Positions 9,612-21,600 of a stretch of 64,000 bases of DNA are shown piece after piece. Source of the DNA: Lottia gigantea. Its lineage: Eukaryota; Mollusca; Gastropoda; Lottiidae. The stretch is taken from contig NW_008711143.1 in the NCBI RefSeq assembly GCF_000327385.1, positions 1 to 64,000 on the forward strand, in the 5' to 3' direction. Position numbers and translations under genes: made by a program. Below the pieces are notes generated by a model. It was given only the letters and a program-made list of their open reading frames with translations, did not search any database and had not been told where the DNA came from. The first letter of the stretch is position 1; every line of letters begins with the position of its first letter.

Positions 9612-12600
9612 ATGGAGGTCATGGAAGGAATTGAAACAGGCAAAGAACCTGTAAAACCAGATATATCAGAGAAACAAACTCTTTTAGCTGTACTACAGTT
9701 TCTCAAGAAACATAATTTAACCGTAGGTGTATAATCTATTCAAGTTTGTTGTTTGCAAATCTGCTGATGCTAATATACAGAGGAAATTATTACGAAACTT
9801 TGTAAATTGGAGCACAATATTCAAATCCCCCGCTTTCAATAGCTTCATTTCAGATTTTCTGTCCCTCTATCTACTCTGTAAAATATAGTATAGAATGCTA
9901 ATTATTTACTTGGTAGCCTAAGCCGTGTGTATATAATCTTAATCTGTTAAATTCAAACTATTGAACAATTCACATTGAAGTGATAATTGTTACCGGTGCC
10001 CATATGGAAATGTGGACACATATTGCCATCACCCCTGTCCGTCCGTCAACATTTCTCGTATGCACGATAGTGGCTACAGCTTTTATCTGATCTTGTGACA
10101 CTTGGTATGTATATATATTGATGATATCTCGGTCAAGTTCGAAATCGGTAATAAGCGGATGAAGGGTTTCAGAGTTATTGCCCTTGACATAGTAAAGACG
10201 TGTTAAATTTAGTTTTTATGCACCATAAAGGCTACATTATTTATCCCACCTAGAACTTAGTACCGGTATGCATCTATATATATTGATGCAATCTCAGTCA
10301 AGTTTGAAATTGGTAAAAATCGGATGAACGGTTTCAGAGTTATTGCCCTTTACTTAGTAAAAAGCGTTACAAGTTTTATTTGATCTTGATGAAACTTGGC
10401 ATGCATGTATACATTGATGAGATTTCGATCAAGTTCGAAATTGGTAATAATTGGATTAATGATTTCAGAGTTATTGTCCTTGATTTATTTAAAACATGTC
10501 CAATTTGGCTTGTAGGCGCGCTAAAGGCTACAGTTTTTATCCGATCTTGATGAAACTTGGTATGCAGGTATATATTGATGAGATCCCAGCCAAGTTTGAA
10601 CTTGGTTATAATTGGATGAGTGGTTTTGGAGTTATTGCCCTTTGACTTAGTAAAAACGCTTCAAATTTGGCTTGTAGTCATGATACTGGGTGCAGTTTTT
10701 TATCTGATCTTGATGAAACTTGGTATGCATGTATAAATTATTCAAAAATGGTAATAATTGGATGAATGGTTATTTGAGTTATTGCCCATCAATTAATTCA
10801 TTGCGTCTAATTTGGCTTGTAGGCGTGATAGAGACTACATTTTTTTTTAACCGATCTTGATGAAATTTGGTATGAGACCTTGGTAAAGATTGAAATTAGT
10901 AAAAATAGGATGATTAGTTTCACTTATTAAACCACTACAGACTTATCATTTCTGACAGCTGATAGTGGGCGGATGATACTTTGCCTGGCAAGCTATCTTT
11001 GAAGATTTTAATCATATGAAGTGGTTATGTTAACAACTTTTGTCAACTTCTAATTCTGTTTACAGGAAACAGAAAATAAATTAAAGTTTGAAGCTAACTT
11101 AACCGAGGATGATGTTGCAACAGAAAACTCAGCACCTTCAGAGTCAGAAGTATCACATGCCTTGGCTGCTTATAAAAGGTATATAACTTTTATTATTGTG
11201 GGTCTTTGAAATGTCAATTCCTTTATTTTACGCCCACATGTAAATGTGGACATATATTGCCATTGCCGCTGTCCATCAGTCCATCCATGCAAATTTCAAT
11301 AGAGACTACAGTTTTTGTCTGATCTTGATGAAACTTGGTATGCATGAGATCTCAGTCAAGTCAAGTTTGAAATTGGTAATAATCGGATGAATGGTTTCAG
11401 AGTTATTGCCGTTGACTAAGTAAAAACTCATCAAATTTTGATTGTAGGCCCGATAGAGACTACAGTTTTTATCCAATCTAGATGAAACTAGGTATGTGTG
11501 TATATGTTGATGAGATCTCAGACGAGTAACAATTGGATGAAGGGTTTTGGAGTTCTTCCCCTTGACTTAGTAAAAACTTGTCAAATTCGGCCTGCAGGCA
11601 CGATAGAAACTATAGTTTTTATCCAATCTTGATGAAAGTAGATGGATGTATATTTAATGAGATCTTGGTCAAGTTAGAAATTGTTAATAATTGGATGAAC
11701 TGTTATTGCTCTTGTGTGTACAGTGATGAGACATTGTTCATGTTTGAATTTGATGAACTGTTTCAGGTTTTTGCCCTGACTTATAGATAATTTTAAGATT
11801 AATTTGAAAATTCATTATTAAGCCACTAAATAATTTTTATACGCTCACATCTCTCTATCTCTCTTTTGAAAAAAGTTTTTGATGGAATCAAATGAAATTC
11901 GATATGTGTATACATATTCATAAAACGAAGATCAAGTTCGAATTTGAGCTATTTTCGATTGTTAGAAGCAGAGTCATTGCCCTTGCCCCAAAATCTTGAA
12001 TATGCTATTACTTTCTTAGATTTTGATGAAACTTGAAATGGATGTTATTGGAGCTAAATGAAAAGGATTAAGAAAGTTTAGTTTACCTCTGATTAAATTT
12101 AAGGCTTTTTCAAGATTAAGGCCTCTTACGTCAGTTTTGAAGAGTTATCGCCCTTTAGCCTCTATACAGTAAGTGCTTCTATCAACATCATTTTCTTGTA
12201 AACGCTCTAAAAACTAGATTTTTTGATGGAATCAAATGAAATTAGGTATGTGTAGACATATATATTTATAAAATGAAGATCAAGTTTGAATTTGAGCTAT
12301 TTTCGAAAGTAAAAAGCAGAGTTATTGCCCCTGCCCCAAAATCTTTAATAAATTGACCTTGGCTATCAGTTGATGCTTTGACATTTGACCTCTGACATGT
12401 ATTTCCGGTTTTATAGCTTGGCCCTAGTCACCCATGGATCTGCCATATTTACTATTATTCACCACAATGGTTCCACAAATATCCTAATCAAACCTCCTCA
12501 ATTTACAACTAAACATTGTGCCTGCTTCTGTTCAACCTAACTGAGTTAGTGGAAAGTCTTATCAAATTTCTTATTTCAGTGATGATGACCCAACCTTATA

Positions 12601-15600
12601 TGGTGATATTTATGAAGATTTAAAGGCATTTGTAGATTCTAGTTTGGATGTTCATAGGGTAATAATTTTCATGTTACTGATTATCTTGTGAATGATGCTT
12701 GTTGAAGATTGATATTGCAGTCCAGGCAATTTTCAAAATTACGTAAGTGCAACATTGGTTTGGCATAAAGATTTAGACAGTTAAGTTTTACAATTAGGCT
12801 TAACTTAAAGGGATTGTAAAGAGGTTTTTTAGCTTTTTTTCATGTTCCAATTCTTTGTCCAATGTCTGTAGTTCCTGCAATTCCAGAAATTGTAGTAAGA
12901 AATGCAGCCATCATGTAAGGGGAGACATGTAATGTTTATGTATTTGTAGGTTGAATTAGCTATGGTTTTGTATCCTGTATTCGTTCACATGTATTTTGAA
13001 TTGGTTTATAATGAACATGAATCAACAGGTATGTCCTCAAATTAATCGGAATAAAATAGATTTCAGTATTTAAAGGTGGGTTTCCTTATTTTTTAGAGTC
13101 AATACGCTCCACATTATCCAGTTTGACTCTCTCAACAACATTTAATATTTTAAAAAAAATAAACAGAATTCAAATATCCACCCTAGTTTGGGAAATCATG
13201 GATGTTTTTCTCTGTATGTGCAAAATAGTTTTAAATTAAGCAAACTATTTGATTATTTGGTATTTTGAATGAATTTTCATGTATTCTTTATCATATCCTT
13301 ATAATTTATTGCATATAATTAAGAGTTTTAACTGGTCATAAGTGTTCATGTACCTACAGTCTGGATAAAAAAAGACCTTTTGACCTTTCTTGATCGGTTA
13401 CTCATTGAAATTCTGCTGGTAATTCTCTTCTAATTTAGCTAATTATGAATTGCTTATGGACATGTGAGACCAACTGGTATTTTTCCGAGTCATTATTACA
13501 CCTCTATGTTCTCTTCATATAAGTATTAGCATTTTCATTTTCATAAATGAAAATAAGGGAACCCATTTTTAGTTAAATTTGTAGCTACACATGACAATAT
13601 TTTGATTTCCAGTGAATCACATGGACTTTATATGGAAATATGTTAATTTTACCTACACAAATTATCTTTTGATAAGCAATACCATTTTTCTTACATCCTT
13701 GTGCAATTAAGAAACACTCTTCTACCTTTATTTCTATCATTATTTTCAGCCAAATCATTTATGGAGAAATTTTCTAAAGATCAAGAAGAATATTATCAGA
13801 ATGATATCAGTAAATTAGCAACTGTCACAAAACCAGAACATATGAAAGGCAATCAACTTATGGAAAATTTCAAGTATGTTGGTATGCACCTACATATGAA
13901 ATGAAAGGAAATCTAAAAAGAAAGACTACCAGGAATTGTATTTGTTTTATATTGTGGCATGTCATATCATGGTACATCGATTCACCGATAGTTTTCAAAT
14001 ATGACAAATATGTTTTAAAATGTCCTAAGAATCCTGAAGTGTTGATAATAAGGAACTGACAAATACATTAAAATATACAGTGTTTGTTTCTGAACAAGCA
14101 ACTCAGTCTTATAGAAATCTGTAATATATTTCAGAGCCAGTAAATTTGTCATCAGAATGTCTCGTGATTCTTACACTCATCTTAAACGACATTTACAAGA
14201 AAAACAACTGAATCTATTATTGAATATTATACAAGAACATCTATTTATTGATGGTGGGTACTTTTTCTAGTCTTTCCTTACATGGTATGTATTTATGGTG
14301 GTAGTAATAAAAGAAAGAGTTTTGTTGTTCTGATGGGACAATAAATTTTTTCAATGTTTTTCTTCTGTTTGATTCTCAGTAATTTTTTGTGTATTAGATT
14401 TCCAAACTTTTTAGTTCTTGTCTTTTTATTCCTATGTATCTATTTTCAAGTGTTTGATGGTGTGCCAAGAAATAAGCAGCAAATAAATCTAACATGTGGT
14501 GGAATATTAGGAGAAGCCCAGAGAGAATGTAAGTACTTTTGGTTCATGTGACAACTGTGCTTTTCTTACTTTAAGTCATAGAAAAACCTTTCATACCCCT
14601 ATCGAATGGCCTTTGTTATTTTAGTATTGGTACATAATACCATTAATATATTTCAGCCAATAAAACTAAGGTATTCTATGGGTTATTAAAAGAACCAGAT
14701 ATAAATGTTCCACTGGAAGAAGATGATGAACAGACAGAAGGAGAACAAACAGATAAACCCAAGGTACAAATCAGGCGTTCAATTGATCATGGCCAAAGTT
14801 TGGAGGTTCGGATGTGTCATGCACTTTCTATCAATTGAAATAATCATTTTAGAGTAATCCATTTGAATGATACATTGTCCCAATACCAAAGTGCCCTTTA
14901 TACATTTTGAAATTTTAGACATGACTGGTCAAATCATTAATTCTTTATTTTATGAAGTAAAAGAAATCTGAATAAAATGCAAATGCAATGTTAAAGGCCA
15001 TACAAAATAGTCTGTTTTACAGGCCCTGTGTGCTCCAGTAAAATATACCCCAGGCTCCAAATTTATTTATTGACATTTTGAAGTAATTAATAAATAATGG
15101 GCACAAGCCCCCTAAATAATGTGTAAAATAGAGATATTTCCCCTTGCCCTGTTTGGGTTTAGTAGGTTAGGACTTCGTTGTTGTGTAAATGATAAGACGT
15201 TGATTCAAAGAACTATCTTTACTTTGACTAGAAGACGTTAAGTACAAATCAACATAACGTAATAACTGATGTCGCTTGCAATTACGTTCCTTTAGTTACA
15301 TTACGACGTAACCTTATGTTGCATTAAAGTCTATGAGATCGCCGCAATCCGTGATACTCCGGCCACAGAAAATGAAAAGTAAAACTTGAATACAAGAAAA
15401 ATGTCAAAAAAACACAATGAATCATTATCCATTTAAAGTCCATGTATATATATGAATTCTCCCTTAAAAGTCTATATATGAAGAAATAGATTCACTGAAC
15501 AGTCTCTTGTTTATAGATATATTACAATGTCCGTTGTCGAATCTTTATTTTGGCATCTTCCTTAGCCTGACGAAATTTGGTAGGTTCCTCATAGGGTAAA

Positions 15601-18600
15601 TAATCATCAGAGACTTCTATTGGGTAAAGTTTGGCGATCGGACGATTTGTAATACCATTTTTTGTTCTTAAATTAACGGCTCTGAAAAAAACGGTTCTGG
15701 GTCTGTAGAATCAGGCGAAACATAAGTTAAAGGCCTATCATTCAACGTAGCTTCGATTTCAAAAATTACTGTTTGTAAAGTTTCTAAATCTATGTAAGAT
15801 CTCCCCAGCATTTTGTTTAGACTAACGTCTGTGAGACCTATCATGCGTTCCCAAAATCCACCGAACCAGGGGGCTCTTTTCGGAATGAATTTCCATTTAG
15901 TTCCATAAGTGTTAAGATTTTCGTGTAATGATGGTGAATTTGTCAAATTTTTGATTTCCTTACTGGCAGAAATAAAAGTAAACGCATTATCAGGTATGAG
16001 GGTTCTTGGAAGCGATTTTCGACTGGAAAATCTTCTAAATGCTAAAATAAACGACGATTCGCTTAAATTCAGAACGATCTCAAGGTGAATGGCTCTTGTT
16101 GTGGCACAGGTAAATAAACAGATGTAAACTTTGGTTTTAGAGTAAACGTGTTACCATTCCAGTTTGGCCAGTTATCTTCATTTGGTATCCTGGTCACGGC
16201 ACCAATGTTTGGGTTTAGTAGGTTAGGACTTCGTTGTTGTGTAAATGATAAGACGTTGATTCAAAGAACTATCTTTACTTTGACTAGAAGACATTAAGTA
16301 CAAATCAACATAACGTAATATCTGATGTCACTTGCAATTACGTTCCTTTAGTTACATTACGACGTAACCTTATGTTGCGTTAAAGTCTATGAGATCGCGG
16401 CAATCCGTGATATGCCCATTTGAATATTTTAATAGTGTTATTTCCCTTAAGTTATTTTCGTAAAACCAGAAGTGGTTTAGAACACGTTATTCTCATCAAA
16501 TTTAAAATTCACTGCTAAAAGCCATTGTTCTTTTTATATCACTTAAAAGTGATGTTGATTATAATGATTAACCAGTGAAGTTACATTAGTTTGCTGAAGG
16601 AAGCACAATTAAACAAATTGTTGACACATTTTATGTTGACAATCAAGACATTAATCTTGATTCCGATTCTGCATACGTGGGACCAAAACAAGACAGTCTA
16701 CAAGAATGCACCCTAAGTGCATCGTTGTCAGAAGTGGTAGATATCTTTGGATATTTCATTACAAACATCAATTAATCAAACATTAAGCATTATTTGTCCA
16801 AGAACAATAAGAAAATCCAACTTTAAAGAGGCACTTTCACAATTCATTTTATCACACTTTTCAGAAACTGGAATTGTTTAGCTTTTAAGCTAATCAGTAC
16901 TAGTAGTTTACAACTTACTGTCAATCTTTGAGCACTATTATCCATATATATTATTTACATTTTTAAAGTTATATTGACATTTTTTACAAACTTCACCTTG
17001 GCATAAGTTAGTTAATAAATGGATTTGATAAAATAAATACAGATTCAAAGTATATATATAGTTCTAGTACTTTACATTAAATGTACATTAAATTTGTGGA
17101 AATAAATAATAGATACTTTCCCTCGTTCCGATTTATCCCAGTTAAAAATTTTAAAAAGCGCTTATAAATGATTAATAATAAATTCGTCCTCTCACCACGA
17201 TTTTGAAAAAAAAGGCCTGTAAAGCGGACTATTTATTTAGTATGGCCTTAGGTTTAATAGGATTATTCTAAAAGTATAACTAGTCATTGAAATAGATGGA
17301 TTGTAAGGTTATAAGTTAGTGTTTTTGGTTATTGCTCTGTAATTTTCTTTTCAGAAGTCGTCATAATTTGTTGTATTTTTTCTAGAAAAAGAAATCTAAA
17401 AAAGATCCACTGTTAATGAAGAAATCTAAAAATGACCCCAATGCACCATTGATATCAAGGATACCATTACCCGAACTGTAAGTCTTCAGTTTATAGTCTT
17501 GAGATGTTTTATCTTTTACTCTTTTATCATCAAGAACACTAAGGGCCTTGTTAAATGTAATGGGCCAGCGATTTTCCTCCAACAATGATAAAAGGGTTAA
17601 TCGAGTGTCTAGTTACCTACAAAACCAACATGGAGTGTCAAGGCAAGGATTTCAATGCCGATAGGCCATTGCAATACGAATGCCTCCGACAGAGAATGAG
17701 TGACATTTTTCCTGAAAATGATTATGATGCATTTGGACCAACTGAAGCCCAATATTTGAAGCTTCCTTAAAAACTGCCAAAATGAAGACCAAAACAGGTT
17801 ACAATAGAATACAGGAAAGTTGAAGTTGTAGGCCAAAACAAAAGATAATACTACCGGGCAGTCTGGACAAGGGTTTCACGGTGGTGACGTTGAACGGTTA
17901 GTGAAACAGAGGAAAACAGACAATGTGGTACCAAAGCTTATTGATGACATACTAGAAATACAGAAGATTGCCCATTTTTTTTGGGCCACTGTTCTGGCTA
18001 AATTTCCCTTGCTTCATTAGATAATATGGTATAGTGGTATGCCTTAATTCATGTTCTTTACAGTGCAATTAATGTACAACTAGATTAATTTGTTTTATTT
18101 TCAGTAAAGATCAAGATAAAATAGAAAAAATTACTATGTTACGTGAAAGCTCAAAGAGAGTAAAAGTTGATAAAAATCATCCACCTTCTATTTGTTTTTA
18201 TACCTTCCTGAATTCAACACATGGGTAAGATCATTTTAAATGCAAATCAGACTGGTCTTCCACAAAAATGCTACAGCTTTCCTCAATACAGAATTAAAAA
18301 CATAATGTTAACGCTTCATGATTCAGATGTAAATACTGGTACTCAATTCAATATTTATAGATTTGATAGATGTATTATTTTCACTTTAGTTACCTGACTT
18401 TCCAGTTTAACAAAGGATCTTATTTTAAACTATTTTTTTCTGTTTCAGAGTAACTTCTATCAATTTTTCTGAAGATACTAGTCTAGTCAGTGCTGGATTT
18501 GCTGATAGTGTTATTCGAGTTTATACTACTTCACCTAACAAATTACGTTCTGTTAAATCTGGATTAGAGTTAGAACTTATTGATAAAGATGCTGGTAGGG

Positions 18601-21600
18601 TTCTTTCTTTTATTCCATTAGAGGAATTCTAATAACTTTTCTGCTTTTTTTTTGTCAAAGATTCAAATTCAGTTCTGTCAGTTGGAAAGTTGGAATATAA
18701 TCTAGATGACATATATATATCAGTATTTTATTATACGCCCACATGAAAGGAGGGGCGTATATTGCCGTCACCTATGTCCGTCCGTCGGTTCGTCAATCGG
18801 TCCATCCACAATTGCTCGTAAACACTCTACAAGACACAATTCTTGACGGATTTTGACAAAACTTGGTATGAGTGTTCGTAATCACCCAAGGATGAACTCT
18901 ATAGAAAATCAGAAGAATCGAAAAATATTTAGTATTGCCCTTGTTCTTGAAAATACGTTCAATTTTTAGCATTGTAAACATTCTAGATGGTTCATTTCAT
19001 GACAGATTTTGACAAAACTTGGTGAAATTGCTTATTATCACCCAGTGGGCGTATATTACCTTGTCTGGCAAGCTATCTTTTAATATAATTTAGATGATGT
19101 ATTTCATTTCATATAATCTAGATATTAATATAATCTAGATGATTTTTTTTTATTTTATATAATCTACATGATGTATTTTATTTAATATAATTTATTATAA
19201 TCTAGATAATGTATCTTATTTAATATAATCTAGATGATGTATTTTATTTTTTATAATTAAATATAATCTAGATGATGTATTTTGTTTATTATAATCTAGA
19301 TGGCGTATTTTATTTTATGTTATCTGGATGGTGTATTTTATTTTTTGTAATCTAGATGATGTACTTTTGATATAATCTAGATGATGTATTTTGTTTAGAT
19401 GATGTATTTTATTTAATATTATCTAGATGATATATTTGAATAATATAATCTAGATGGTGTATTTTATTTTATTTATTCTAGATGATGTATGTTAATCAAT
19501 TTAATCTAGATGATGTATTTAATTAATATAATCTAGATGTTGTATTTTATTTAATCTATTCTAGATGATGTATTTCATTTAATATTATCTAGATGATATA
19601 TTTGAATAATATAATCTAGATGGTGTATTTTATTTAATCTATTCTAGATGATGTATTTTAATTAATTTAATCTAGATGATGTATTTGATTAATATAATCT
19701 AGATGTTGTATTTTATTTAATTTATTCTAGATGATGTATTTGAGAGAATGATGGATGATAAGACTAGTAGAGATATGAAGAAATTAAATGGACATAGTGG
19801 ACCTGTTTATTCTACAAGTTTCAGTCCAGATAGATCCTCAATGGTATCTTGTTCAGAAGACGGCACAAGTAGGTCTCAAAAATTGCCCTTCATCAATTTC
19901 AATTAGAAATATCCTTTAATGTTACTCTTTATTGAAACGATTATTTTAGGTTTTACATCTGAATGTGCAAGCATGCTTAGCAAATTTCCAGAATGTCCTG
20001 CTTTGCTATAATCACCTACTACTGTGACCGTATAATAAAAATGAACACATGACATTGAGCTTAACCCTTGTCTTAGTTAAAAAATTACCAGGTTTTTTTT
20101 ATGTTCAGTTAGATTATGGAGCCTACAGACATGGAGTAATCTTGTGTGCTTTAAAGGACACAATTATTCTGTCTGGGATGTCCAATTTAGGTAAGTTAGA
20201 TTCTAGTTGGTCCTTTTTCAACCAATTGCATTGAAGGTCATAAATGCTCTATTACACACATTTGAGGAGTTGGAAAGCATTATTATTATTCGTTATCACA
20301 GTCAACACAGGAATTTTTGCATTGCCATGGTATTATGGCTGTAACAAACAATAAGGTTTTATAAGAGATACTCTAACCGTCAATTTTATAAAAAGTAAAA
20401 AGAGAGCAATTTTTAAAGAAAATTTGTCACTGTATGAGTCTTTAAGCTGTTTTGGTTAGTAAATAAACATCTTTTTATTGATTGAATAATTAAGATAAAT
20501 AAATCAAGATGGGGTATCAAGTATCAAAACACTACCGAGTTGCAAGAATTGTGGTCAAGATTATCAAGCCTCTCTTTTGATATAAGTTCAACTAATTACT
20601 CGATCTGGATAATCGTGTCACAATGATCTTAGTTTGTCGACAGTCGCCGTGTGCACCATTATGGTAATTAGGTTAAACAAATAAGCACTGTAGCACTACA
20701 ATCATTATCACCTATGTAAATGGTGAAACATGCAGACTAGAATGAAAGAACCTCCACCAAAAACGAAGATGGAAAATCGGCCTTATCTGAACACCTCATA
20801 AAGTTTCCTAACCACAAAATTCAAGACCAATCTATCATAGCCTCCAACCTCTCTAACAAGCAACAATGACGAATTCGAGAAGCTCTAGCTATTCAGAGAC
20901 CAACCGTGACAATGGACAGTTCATTTCCAAGATATGGCTAAACTAATCTTCCCCCCCCCCCCCCCCCCGGGGCTTATGTTTGCTCCNNNNNNNNNNNNNN
21001 NNNNNNNNNNNNNNNNNNNNNNNNNNNNNNNNNNNNAGGGAGATTAACACTTAACATGACTCTTTACATGTTTTCTTCCCATCATTCTCCTATCTTCCTC
21101 CCAGTGCCTTCCTCAGCATATCTCATTAGCTTATGTTTGCTCGGTACCTGCTCAATGACTTCGCATTGTTTATACCCTTTTATCTATTGTCTCTCTTAAT
21201 AACTTGTTATTACCCTTTTTATCTATTGTCTCTCTTAATAACTTGTTATTACCCTTTTTATCTATTGTCTCTCTTAATAACTTGTTATTACCCTTTTTAT
21301 CTATTGTCTCTCTTAATAACTTGTTATTACCCTTTTTATCTATTGTCTCTCTTAATAACTTGTTATTACCCTTTTTATCTATTGTCTCTCTTAATAACTT
21401 GTTATTACCCTTTTTATCTATTGTCTCTCTTAATCTCTTGTTATTACCCCTTTTATCTATTGTCTCTCTTAATCACTTGTTATTACCCCTTTTATCTATT
21501 GTCTCTCTTAATAACTTGTTATTACCCTTTTATCTATTGTCTCTCTTAATCTCTTGTTATTACCCCTTTTATCTATTGTCCCTCTTAATCACTTGTTATT

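Larger units (their letters stand above)
15150..16412 (-). mobile_element. BEL/Pao-family LTR retrotransposon remnant (TAF5 intron 8)
   Basis: Two direct repeats of 207 bp bound the element and differ at only about five or six positions, so the insertion is fairly young. The 5-bp duplication TGCCC flanks it (15145-15149 and 16413-16417). In minus orientation a primer-binding-site-like TTGGTGCCGTGACCAGGAT follows the upstream LTR. The only recognisable protein part is the end of a Pao-type integrase. Only about 0.85 kb of internal sequence remains, without gag, protease or reverse transcriptase, so it is a broken fossil. It lies antisense to TAF5. Confidence 0.85.
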
